DNA from: Bacteroidales bacterium
Lineage (GTDB): Bacteria; Bacteroidota; Bacteroidia; Bacteroidales; JAOZVK01
DNA length: 5,469 bases
Assembly (NCBI GenBank): GCA_029938185.1
Contig: JAOZVK010000402.1
Span: 1-5,469 of the forward strand
Reading direction: 5' to 3'
The notes beneath the pieces are model-generated. The model worked only from the letters and a program-made list of their open reading frames with translations, made no database searches and was not told the DNA's origin. Position numbers and translations under genes: made by a program. How positions within the stretch are numbered: position 1 is the first letter of the stretch; the number at the start of each line of letters is the position of its first letter. This document shows positions 1 to 5,334 of this stretch, in pieces.

Positions 1-35
1 AATGATTTAATAGTTTAATTATCAAATAGTTTTAA

Positions 36-305
36 GTTCGTAAAGTAGAAATAGATTTAATTGAAAATGAAAAACGCCATTGTATTTTTTCGTTACCTTT
101 TTATCATTTAACTTCAAGTCCATTTTGGAAATTAATTGCTAAAACAGGATATGAAAAAGTTATTCAATCAAAAATAGCAATGAAAAGTTTTAAAAACTTA
201 AATGAAGCTGTTGAATATGCAGAAAAAAATAAAGACATATTTTTACCTGCAAATTTAAAATTTAAGGTCTTCGACCTATTTAATGTTGCTTACGCATTCT
301 ATTAA
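36..305 (+). pseudogene. Fragment resembling the N-terminal part of an HNH restriction endonuclease
   Basis: An open frame without a usable start codon follows a stop at 33-35. The only in-frame ATG is at 180, too far in. The translation contains PFYHLTSSPFWKL, then a basic/aliphatic stretch, then SFKNLNEAVEYAE. From memory, this order (PF-aromatic-x-L...FW, later SF..L.EA.EYAE...F) is typical of the DNA- or substrate-binding N-terminal half of putative HNH restriction endonucleases. The catalytic HNH half is absent. After about position 262 the reading runs into a hairpin repeat, so the last 14 or so codons are probably read-through. A TAA in another frame at 263-265 sits exactly where the other hairpin copies have their host gene's stop, which suggests a late frameshift. 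I see a decayed fragment; the family assignment is an inference from motif memory. Confidence 0.42.
265..297 (+). repeat. Stop-codon hairpin repeat, copy 1
   Basis: AGGTC-TTC-GACCT forms a perfect 5-bp stem with a three-base loop (265-277). A T-rich stretch follows, then TTGCTTACGCAT (286-297). The element matches 4703-4735 at 28 of 33 positions. The third stem pair is G267-C275 here and C4705-G4713 there, so the pairing is kept by a double change. This suggests a selected RNA hairpin, probably a weak intrinsic terminator. Its first base is the last base of a TAA. Confidence 0.55.
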
Positions 306-308
306 TAT
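296..308. repeat. AT-rich direct repeat, left copy
   Basis: ATTCTATTAATAT is repeated exactly at 2794-2806. Both copies are followed by a similar TAATAAT stretch. The two copies bracket the ParB-like/nuclease unit and its remnants. Low sequence complexity limits the weight of this match. Confidence 0.4.
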
Positions 309-345
309 CTTAATAATATGAGAATTAATAAAATATAAATGTTGA

Positions 346-417
346 AAAACTTTTGTAAGGCTACTTAATCCAAATTTAGAAAAATTAAAGTGGCATAGAG
401 AAAATATTTTTAAATAA
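346..417 (+). pseudogene. C-terminal remnant of a lost gene upstream of the ParB-like gene
   Basis: The frame after the stop at 343-345 reads KTFVRLLNPNLEKL and continues KWHRENIFK to TAA at 415-417. It has protein-like composition but no start codon. It ends four bases before the ParB-like ATG at 422, the usual spacing inside an operon. The simplest reading is that an upstream partner gene was deleted except for its last 23 codons. The fragment is too short to assign to a family. It could also be a chance open frame in AT-rich leader DNA. Confidence 0.35.
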
Positions 418-421
418 TAAT

Positions 422-1504
422 ATGAATAATAAACCCAAGTATCAATATATAAATTTGGAAAACCTTGTTCTTGATGATAGCAATCCAAGATTGCCTAAAT
501 CGTTACACAACAAATCTAAAATTTCAACTATAGAGTTCTTATTATTAGAAGCTTCAACAATTGAGATAATGCAATCTATCGGCGAAAATGGATTTTTTCC
601 TGGAGAACAATTACTTGTTGTTAAAGAAAAAGAAAAATATAAAGTTTTAGAAGGAAACAGGCGTTTGGTTGCGATTATGCTTTTGCATGATTTTTCAATA
701 GCTACTGTAAAAGAAAATATTATTAAACGAGTTTTTGAAGAAGCGAAATATCGCCCTGAAAATATACCTTGTTTAGTATTTAACAATAAAGAGGAGGTTA
801 AAAAATATATAGGTTTTAGACATATTACAGGTATGAAATCTTGGAGTTTGTCATCAAAAGCACGATATTTATCAGACCTTAAAAAAACTTATTTTCAAAA
901 CACTACCCTAAAAGAAACCTGTCGCGGATTAGCCAAAATGATAGGTAGCCGAAAAGATTATGTAGAACGCCTTTTGATTGCTTATGATATTTATCAGGAA
1001 GTAGAAAACGAAGCTTTTTATAAAATAAAAGACCTTGATGATACAACTTTTTATGTAGGTTATTTATCCGACAGTTTGAGCAGAACACAAATAACAAAAT
1101 TTTTGAATGTAGATTTACGAACAGAAAATCCAACAGAAAAATTAGATACAGAAAATTTAAAAAATTTAATACACTGGTTTTACGAAAAAAACGACCAAAA
1201 TCAAACTCGTTTAAAAGGAAAAAGTAGTGATTTGAATGCTTTAAACAAAGTAATTTCAAATGAAACAGCTTTTAAAGTTTTTAGTGAAGGAACACCCTTA
1301 TACGAAGCATTAGAATTAACCGAAAAAACTGATAACATATATAGAGATTCCATAAAAAAGGCATTAAGACATCTTGAAATGGCTGACCGAACAGTTCATA
1401 AAGTAACAGAGTTTTATTCTGATACTGACGACGACCTTAATACTATAAGAAAACTCGCTGTTAAAATAAAAAGAACAAAGGAGGATATGGAAGATGAATT
1501 TTAA
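422..1504 (+). CDS. ParB/sulfiredoxin-fold DNA-binding protein, probable defence gene
   Basis: A 360-residue protein. Residues about 10-125 carry a ParB N-terminal (ParB/Srx-type) domain: a beta strand with LDDSNPRL (17-24), a short helix with EIMQSIGENGFFPGEQLLVV (48-67), and the hallmark EGNRRLVA (77-84), equivalent to the GxxRxxA nucleotide- or phosphate-binding motif. GFRHITGMKSWS (131-142) follows. Residues about 161-186 (TLKETCRGLAKMIGSRKDYV) look like a helix-turn-helix. The remaining C-terminal part is charged and mostly helical, without a family I recognise. No parA lies next to it and the partner gene looks like a nuclease, so plasmid or chromosome partition is unlikely. ParB-fold proteins also occur in restriction and anti-phage loci, where they can bind nucleotide or cut DNA; that role is inferred here. 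It overlaps the next gene by 11 bp. The start at 422 gives the full ParB domain. No clear Shine-Dalgarno sequence is seen. Confidence 0.88.
   Translation: MNNKPKYQYINLENLVLDDSNPRLPKSLHNKSKISTIEFLLLEASTIEIMQSIGENGFFPGEQLLVVKEKEKYKVLEGNRRLVAIMLLHDFSIATVKENIIKRVFEEAKYRPENIPCLVFNNKEEVKKYIGFRHITGMKSWSLSSKARYLSDLKKTYFQNTTLKETCRGLAKMIGSRKDYVERLLIAYDIYQEVENEAFYKIKDLDDTTFYVGYLSDSLSRTQITKFLNVDLRTENPTEKLDTENLKNLIHWFYEKNDQNQTRLKGKSSDLNALNKVISNETAFKVFSEGTPLYEALELTEKTDNIYRDSIKKALRHLEMADRTVHKVTEFYSDTDDDLNTIRKLAVKIKRTKEDMEDEF
1478..1484 (+). promoter_or_regulatory. Strong Shine-Dalgarno sequence for the nuclease-like gene
   Basis: AAGGAGG lies nine bases before the ATG at 1494, inside the last codons of the ParB-like gene. 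The start codon also overlaps that gene's end. This placement fixes 1494 as the start and predicts translational coupling. Bacteroidota genes usually lack such a site, so its strength is notable. It is also simply the codons for Lys-Glu-Asp, so chance is possible. Confidence 0.6.
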
Positions 1505-2438
1505 TGAAAAATTACAAAAACAATTTACAGATTTTAATATTAGTATTCCTAATATTCCACGACATAAACATCATTTATACGCCGATTATATCGAACTAAT
1601 TGCTCTTTTCTCAAAAAGCGAAGTAACAAAGAGTGATATACTTGACAGATTATTTGATGAAGGACTATCTGGTAATAATAATCCTGAAATAGACGACAAA
1701 AACGAAACTTGGATAAATGAAATATTTGACTTAATATATTTTAGAAATAGTCTATTTTCTAATGATTATCCTTATAAAATTGAAAATAAAAGTTTAAAAA
1801 TAAAAAATAAAATATCTGAAAAAAATAAAATATATTTAAGTTTATTAATTTCATCAAGCTTAAATTATTTTAAACTATTACAACTGGAACTTACAACTGA
1901 ATTTGAAACTATTTCTTATCAAAGTTTACTAAACTTTATGCCAGATTTTGCGACAGTTAAAGCAACAGGTAAAAATTCAGATTATAAAGGAACAGCAAAA
2001 CAAAAAATTGAAAAAATTGCAAGCGAAATTAATATTGAAATTAATAAAAAAGAACTTGCAAATATTTCAGATAGAAATATGCAAGAAAAAGGATTAGATT
2101 TAATAGCATGGATACCTTTTGAAGATGAAATTCCAAATTTAATAACATTTCTTGCTCAATGTGCATGTGGAAAAGACTGGGATAAAAAACAATTTGAGAC
2201 AGGAAGATATGAAAATTACTTTTATTTCTATAAAAAAAAACCAATTCATTTAATGTATATTCCGTATTCAATTACAAATATAAGTGCATTTTATATGAGT
2301 GATGATATAGTTGGAGATAAAATTATTTTTGATAGGAAAAGAATTTTAGAATTTATACCAAACACTCTATTCTTTAATAACTTAAATTCATACACTATTG
2401 TAAATAAAAGTATAGAATACGAAGAAGACATTGTATAA
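1494..2438 (+). CDS. Putative PD-(D/E)xK-like nuclease partner of the ParB-like protein
   Basis: A 314-residue soluble protein with no signal peptide or membrane segment. The N-terminal part has IPRHKHHLYADYIELIALFS (21-40) and a helical segment, likely a partner- or DNA-binding module. A middle helix carries TTEFETISYQSLL (134-146). The most telling stretch is residues 200-229: GLDLIAW, a short turn, then LITFLAQCACGKDW. A strand with an Asp (D202), followed about 20 residues later by a strand ending in Gln (Q222) and a nearby Lys (K227), resembles the core of restriction-like nucleases in which Gln replaces the second acidic residue. E138 could be the accessory helix Glu. The spacing of Q222 and K227 is not the canonical (D/E)xK, so the fold assignment is tentative. 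It overlaps the ParB-like gene, has a strong Shine-Dalgarno sequence, and is probably co-translated with it. Alternatives are a non-catalytic recognition subunit or another uncharacterised defence protein. Confidence 0.75.
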   Translation: MNFNEKLQKQFTDFNISIPNIPRHKHHLYADYIELIALFSKSEVTKSDILDRLFDEGLSGNNNPEIDDKNETWINEIFDLIYFRNSLFSNDYPYKIENKSLKIKNKISEKNKIYLSLLISSSLNYFKLLQLELTTEFETISYQSLLNFMPDFATVKATGKNSDYKGTAKQKIEKIASEINIEINKKELANISDRNMQEKGLDLIAWIPFEDEIPNLITFLAQCACGKDWDKKQFETGRYENYFYFYKKKPIHLMYIPYSITNISAFYMSDDIVGDKIIFDRKRILEFIPNTLFFNNLNSYTIVNKSIEYEEDIV

Positions 2439-2449
2439 AATATAAAAAC

Positions 2450-2560
2450 ATGACCCCAATAAATATATCAACAACAGAAAAAAAAAAGAAGTTGTTTAGT
2501 ATTTAACAAAAAAACTTTTCAGGTTTTAAAAAAGTTAAAATTGATAATTTAATGAACTAA
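2450..2560 (+). pseudogene. Decayed small gene with an in-frame stop
   Basis: An ATG at 2450, 12 bases after the nuclease-like gene, reads MTPINISTTEKKKKLFSI and then hits TAA at 2504-2506. The same frame continues with QKNFSGFKKVKIDNLMN to TAA at 2558-2560. That stop overlaps the next ATG as TAATG, a common coupling arrangement. This suggests a former gene of about 36 codons broken by a nonsense change. A run of ten A (2478-2487) offers another explanation: slippage there opens a second frame to about 2552. No function is recognisable, and the first 18 codons alone are unlikely to make a stable protein. Confidence 0.35.
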
Positions 2561-2717
2561 TGATAAATGAAATAAAAATATTAGACAGCAATAAGTTATC
2601 AACAAATTTCTTGGTTACAGCGAGAAAGAAAGACGAAAAGCAAAACAAAGTTTAGAAAAGATTGAACCAATACTGGCAGGCGTGATTTCAAATATAAAAG
2701 AGTTTGAGAAAGCATAA
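2560..2717 (+). pseudogene. Frameshifted small helical protein gene
   Basis: The frame from ATG 2560 reads MINEIKILDSNK. One base later the sense shifts to VINKFLGYSEKERRKAKQ, then SLEKIEPILAGVISNIKEF and EKA, ending at TAA 2715-2717. The total length of 158 bases is one short of 53 codons, so a single-base loss near 2592-2595 explains the break. Restored, the product would be about 52 residues, strongly helical and charged. I do not recognise a family; a small antitoxin or regulator is possible but unproven. The start overlaps the previous stop as TAATG, so the two were probably co-translated. Confidence 0.4.
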
Positions 2718-2746
2718 TTATTTGAATTAGCACAATTTATAACGTG

Positions 2747-2803
2747 ATGAAAAAAAAGAAACATATCATTTGCTTACTTGTCAGTGGTTTTGTATTCTAT
2801 TAA
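2747..2803 (+). pseudogene. Possible signal-peptide stub
   Basis: An ATG at 2747 reads MKKKKHIICLLVSGFVFY and stops at TAA 2801-2803. Four Lys followed by a hydrophobic core is the shape of a secretion signal, with a possible lipoprotein-like Cys at residue 9 that is too early for a normal lipobox. The stop falls inside the AT-rich repeat shared with 296-308, so an exported-protein gene may have been cut off by rearrangement at that repeat. It is short and could be chance. Confidence 0.22.
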
Positions 2804-2806
2804 TAT
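2794..2806. repeat. AT-rich direct repeat, right copy
   Basis: Exact second copy of ATTCTATTAATAT (first at 296-308). A similar but not identical TAATAAT region and A-rich leader follow, up to the lpxK start. It may mark the right edge of the inserted or rearranged accessory segment, or be a recurring promoter-region sequence of this genome. Confidence 0.4.
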
Positions 2807-2840
2807 TCTAATAATGTATAATTTAACAAAATAAAAAAAT

Positions 2841-3953
2841 ATGTTTCGTTGGCTACTATATCCACTAACAATTATATATCAAATAGTTGTATCATTAAGA
2901 AATTTTTTATATGATTACAATATTATTAAATCAAAAAAATTTGATAAACCTGTAATATCAATAGGTAATATTACAGTTGGTGGTACTGGAAAAACACCTC
3001 ATATTGAATATCTAATTGATTTACTTAAAGACAAATATAAAATAGCAACACTTAGCAGGGGTTACAAAAGAAAAACTAGAGGCTTTATACTATCAAGTTC
3101 AGAATCAACAATTAATGAAATAGGCGATGAGCCTAAACAAATGAAGCTAAAGTACCCAGCAATTGATGTATCAGTTGATTCAAACAGAGTTAGAGGAATT
3201 ACAAAACTTTTGCTTCATAATCAAGATTATGACGCAATATTGCTTGATGATGCATATCAGCACAGAAAAGTTAAACCAGGATTATCAATTTTGTTAATTG
3301 ACTATAACAGACCACTTGACAAAGATTATTTATTACCTTATGGAAGACTTCGAGAAAAACATAACGAAAAACGAAGAGCTGATATTATTATTGTAACAAA
3401 AGCACCAAAGAATTTAAAACCAATAGATTTTAGGATTACAACAAAGCATTTAAAGCTTTTTCCGTATCAAAAACTATTTTTCAGTTCTATTGATTATGGA
3501 ATTTTAATACCTTTATATAACAAACCAAAGGCAAATAAGCTTAATGGTGCAATTTGCAAAGAAAATAATTATACAATTTTACTTGTAAGTGGTATAGCGA
3601 ATCCTGAACCTCTTAAAATTTATTTGGAAGAAAATTATTCATCAAAAATAGAGCAATTAGTTTTTCCAGACCATCATAATTTTACAAAGGGGAGCATTAG
3701 GAAAATTAATCAAAAATTTAATTCTATAAATAATAATAAAAAAATAATCATTACAACAGAAAAAGATGCAATGAGACTGATGTATATTGATTATATGCAT
3801 GATAGTATTAAAAATTTTATATATTATATTCCTATAAGTATACAATTTTTAAATAATGAAAAAGAACATTTTAATAACCAAATCATAGATTATGTTGAAG
3901 AAAATAAAAGAGACTACAAGTTTTATAAAACAAAATATAAAGAACATTCCTGA
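2841..3953 (+). CDS. lpxK: Tetraacyldisaccharide 4'-kinase
   Basis: This enzyme uses ATP to phosphorylate the 4' position of tetraacyldisaccharide-1-phosphate, giving lipid IVA in the Raetz pathway at the inner face of the cytoplasmic membrane. The 370-residue protein begins with a hydrophobic helix (about 4-20) that anchors it to the membrane. VGGTGKTP (46-53) is the P-loop. Other family motifs are LSRGYKRKTRGF (71-82), IGDEP (94-98), DSNRVRG (113-119), LLDDAYQHR (134-142, Walker B-like with two Asp), LPYGRLRE (165-172), FPDHHNFT (275-282) and TTEKDAMRL (305-313). All key positions are present, so it should be active. The start matches the usual N-terminus of Bacteroidota homologues. The last 20 codons lie on top of the next gene's start, an unusually long overlap. 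A gram-negative outer membrane with lipid A is implied. No clear promoter consensus is seen upstream. Confidence 0.97.
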   Translation: MFRWLLYPLTIIYQIVVSLRNFLYDYNIIKSKKFDKPVISIGNITVGGTGKTPHIEYLIDLLKDKYKIATLSRGYKRKTRGFILSSSESTINEIGDEPKQMKLKYPAIDVSVDSNRVRGITKLLLHNQDYDAILLDDAYQHRKVKPGLSILLIDYNRPLDKDYLLPYGRLREKHNEKRRADIIIVTKAPKNLKPIDFRITTKHLKLFPYQKLFFSSIDYGILIPLYNKPKANKLNGAICKENNYTILLVSGIANPEPLKIYLEENYSSKIEQLVFPDHHNFTKGSIRKINQKFNSINNNKKIIITTEKDAMRLMYIDYMHDSIKNFIYYIPISIQFLNNEKEHFNNQIIDYVEENKRDYKFYKTKYKEHS

Positions 3954-4704
3954 AGTAGGTATTATTTTAGGAACTGGTCTTGGTGGATTAGCAAAAGTAA
4001 TTGAGCTTGAAAAAACAATAAAATATGAAGATATTGTAAATTTTCCTGTTTCTACGGTCGAAGGACATAGTGGACAGTTAATATTTGGTAAACTAGGTGG
4101 CAAAAATATTGTTGCAATGCAAGGACGTTTTCATTACTACGAAGGCTATACAATGCAAGAAGTAACATTTCCTGTAAGAGTAATGAAATTTTTGGGCATA
4201 AAATATCTTTTTTTATCAAATGCTAGTGGAGGAATAAATCCTGATTACAAAGTTGGTGATTTGATGATTCTTAAGGATCATATAAACTTATTCCCAACAA
4301 ATCCACTTATTGGAAAAAATATTGAAGAATTAGGACCCAGATTTCCTGATATGAGTGATGCTTACAATAAAGAATTAGTAAATAAAGCTGTTGATATTGC
4401 TAAAGCTAACGATATTAAAATAAATCAAGGAGTTTATGCTGGACTATCAGGACCCACTTTTGAAACCCCTTCCGAATATCTATATATTAGAAAAATAGGT
4501 GCCGATGCTGTTGGCATGTCTACTGTTCCTGAAGTTATAGTAGCTCGTCATATGGCAATTCCTTGCTTTGCAGTTTCAATTATAACCGATAGTGGTGTAC
4601 CTGGTGAAATTGTTGAAGTTACTCATCAAGAAGTTCAGGAGGTTGCTTCAAAAGCAGAACCTAAGATGACTCTTATTTTTGAAAAATTACTTGAAACATT
4701 ATAG
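3892..4704 (+). CDS. punA: Purine nucleoside phosphorylase, trimeric class
   Basis: Cytoplasmic enzyme that splits purine nucleosides with phosphate into free base and ribose-1-phosphate for purine salvage. The 270-residue length fits the trimeric (PNP/MTAP) class. Visible motifs are the phosphate-site loop GTGLGG (27-32), VEGHSGQL (56-63), QGRFHYYEGY (77-86, with R79 and H81), SNASGG (109-114), AGLSGPTFETPSE (183-195, with E191), GMSTVPEVI (208-216) and ITDSGVPG (231-238) before THQEV (244-248). D233 falls where the human enzyme has base-contacting Asn243, which may influence base preference. The start at 3892 is needed to keep the conserved N-terminal helix, so the 62-bp overlap with lpxK is real unless lpxK has lost an earlier stop. 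It is probably co-transcribed with lpxK. A hairpin with a T-run starts at its stop codon. Confidence 0.97.
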   Translation: MLKKIKETTSFIKQNIKNIPEVGIILGTGLGGLAKVIELEKTIKYEDIVNFPVSTVEGHSGQLIFGKLGGKNIVAMQGRFHYYEGYTMQEVTFPVRVMKFLGIKYLFLSNASGGINPDYKVGDLMILKDHINLFPTNPLIGKNIEELGPRFPDMSDAYNKELVNKAVDIAKANDIKINQGVYAGLSGPTFETPSEYLYIRKIGADAVGMSTVPEVIVARHMAIPCFAVSIITDSGVPGEIVEVTHQEVQEVASKAEPKMTLIFEKLLETL

Positions 4705-4720
4705 CTCTTCGAGCTTTTTT
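4703..4720 (+). terminator. Intrinsic terminator of the lpxK-punA unit
   Basis: AGCTC-TTC-GAGCT (4703-4715) is a perfect 5-bp hairpin followed directly by six T (4715-4720). It begins inside the punA stop codon TAG. The stem is short but GC-rich for this genome. It is one of three related stop-codon hairpins in the window. Confidence 0.7.
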
Positions 4721-4735
4721 ATCTTGCTTACGCAT
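4703..4735 (+). repeat. Stop-codon hairpin repeat, copy 2
   Basis: The same 33-base element as 265-297 (28 of 33 identical): hairpin, T-rich spacer of the same length, then an exact TTGCTTACGCAT (4724-4735). The shared tail goes beyond what a terminator needs, which points to a dispersed element rather than convergence. Confidence 0.55.
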
Positions 4736-4796
4736 AAATATTTTTACTATTATTGATTATGAGTTAATTAAAGAGAAAAAATAAATTTGTGCGTAA
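4728..4796. repeat. Long-armed inverted repeat
   Basis: TTACGCATAAAT (4728-4739) pairs with ATTTGTGCGTAA (4785-4796) over twelve positions, with one G-U pair. The loop is 45 bases. The right arm overlaps a promoter-like TAAATTTG box, so the repeat could be an operator, a transcript hairpin, or part of a mobile intergenic element. It starts inside the TTGCTTACGCAT tail of the hairpin repeat. Confidence 0.5.
4782..4789 (+). promoter_or_regulatory. Bacteroidota-type -7 box for the 116-residue gene
   Basis: TAAATTTG fits the TAnnTTTG -7 consensus of Bacteroidota sigma-ABfr promoters exactly. A convincing -33 TTTG is not seen at the right distance; the nearest TTG is at 4753-4755. Transcription would start near 4795 and leave a leader of about 55 bases. 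Confidence 0.35.
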
Positions 4797-4849
4797 ATAA
4801 ACTTTAAAAACCTAAATATTTAATCTAATCCAATATAATACATACATAA

Positions 4850-5200
4850 ATGTTTGAAAATACTAAACGAATTGCAAGTTTTCCTTTATCGGAGGAATTA
4901 TATAAAGAAGTAGAAAGTTTATTAAATTACATTAAATCTAATATATCAGATAGTAAAAGTAGGCAAAAGCTTGCTGAAACTATTATTTTACTCACACAAG
5001 AGGGGCTTGATTATTTTTTCAAGCAATCATTAGAATTAATAGGTGTAGGTCTTATTTTAAGAAACACAATTAATATTGGCTTGAAAACTACAAAAAATAC
5101 GATAAAGTTATTAAGTAAAAAATTTACTAAAAAATTATCTGACGAGCAGTTAATGAAAGCTGTAAACTTTATTGAAAATTTTATAAAACTTAATGATTAA
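4850..5200 (+). CDS. Small helical protein of unknown function
   Basis: A 116-residue protein that I do not recognise. The N-terminal half is charged and predicted helical (KRIASFPLSEELYKEVESLL). A more hydrophobic stretch, LELIGVGLILRNTINIGL (about 61-78), follows and could be a buried or membrane-associated helix. It lacks the flanking features of a clear membrane anchor. The C-terminal half is basic and helical, ending LSDEQLMKAVNFIENFIK (96-113). There is no signal peptide, no Cys and no metal motif. It stands alone: a terminator and a 145-base gap separate it from punA, it has its own promoter-like box, and a hairpin repeat begins at its stop codon. Base and codon use resemble the neighbours. 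No Shine-Dalgarno sequence is seen, which is normal for the suggested phylum. A clean uninterrupted frame and flanking signals make it a likely real gene. Confidence 0.7.
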   Translation: MFENTKRIASFPLSEELYKEVESLLNYIKSNISDSKSRQKLAETIILLTQEGLDYFFKQSLELIGVGLILRNTINIGLKTTKNTIKLLSKKFTKKLSDEQLMKAVNFIENFIKLND

Positions 5201-5217
5201 GGACTTCGACCTATTTA
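5197..5217 (+). repeat. Stop-codon hairpin repeat, copy 3
   Basis: Twenty of 21 bases match 262-282, with core GG(A/T)CTTCGACCTATTTA. The single change places an A-A mismatch in the stem (A5203 with A5209), so this copy folds less well. It again starts at the last base of a stop codon (TAA 5198-5200) but lacks the TTGCTTACGCAT tail. Confidence 0.55.
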
Positions 5218-5257
5218 GGAATCGTTAAAAAATAACTTTCCGATTTGTTTTTTGTAA
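5218..5257 (+). terminator. Probable terminator after the 116-residue gene
   Basis: GGAA (5218-5221) and GTTA (5224-5227) pair with TAAC (5233-5236) and TTCC (5238-5241) around an A-rich loop, with a small internal bulge. A T-rich run (GATTTGTTTTTTG) follows. The stem is AU-rich and imperfect, so strength is uncertain. Confidence 0.4.
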
Positions 5258-5271
5258 AATACTTATATTTA
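5244..5271 (+). promoter_or_regulatory. Weak promoter-like pair of boxes
   Basis: TTTG (5244-5247) and TATATTTA (5264-5271, seven of eight to TAnnTTTG) are 16 bases apart, slightly short for a Bacteroidota promoter. They point toward 5280-5469, which holds no open frame, so any product would be a non-coding RNA or a gene beyond the window. Confidence 0.2.
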
Positions 5272-5281
5272 GGTGTAAACC

Positions 5282-5299
5282 AATTCGTAATTCGTAATT
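5282..5299. repeat. Short 7-base tandem repeat
   Basis: AATTCGT occurs twice in tandem and is followed by a partial third unit (AATT). Such short tandem units lie in intergenic DNA and can vary in copy number by slippage. No function is apparent. Confidence 0.5.
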
Positions 5300-5334
5300 T
5301 CCTAATCTTTACTTTAATTCTATGATTAAAACTA

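Noticed and set aside
286..420. Bacteroidota promoter for the ParB-like gene (TTTG at 352, CAAATTTA at 371)
   Set aside because: The -7 box matches only six of eight and spacing is 15, too short.
442..1259. Minus-strand open frames across the ParB-like gene
   Set aside because: They are antisense to a gene with clear ParB motifs, are rich in Phe/Leu/Ser as expected from antisense of AT-rich coding DNA, and show no motif.
422..1504. Chromosome or plasmid partition ParB
   Set aside because: No parA, no parS-like palindromes and no replication gene nearby; the partner is nuclease-like.
2771..2778. Third copy of the TTGCTTAC tail before lpxK
   Set aside because: Only eight bases match and they fall inside the signal-peptide-like frame (Ile-Cys-Leu-Leu codons); no hairpin precedes it, so coincidence is likely.
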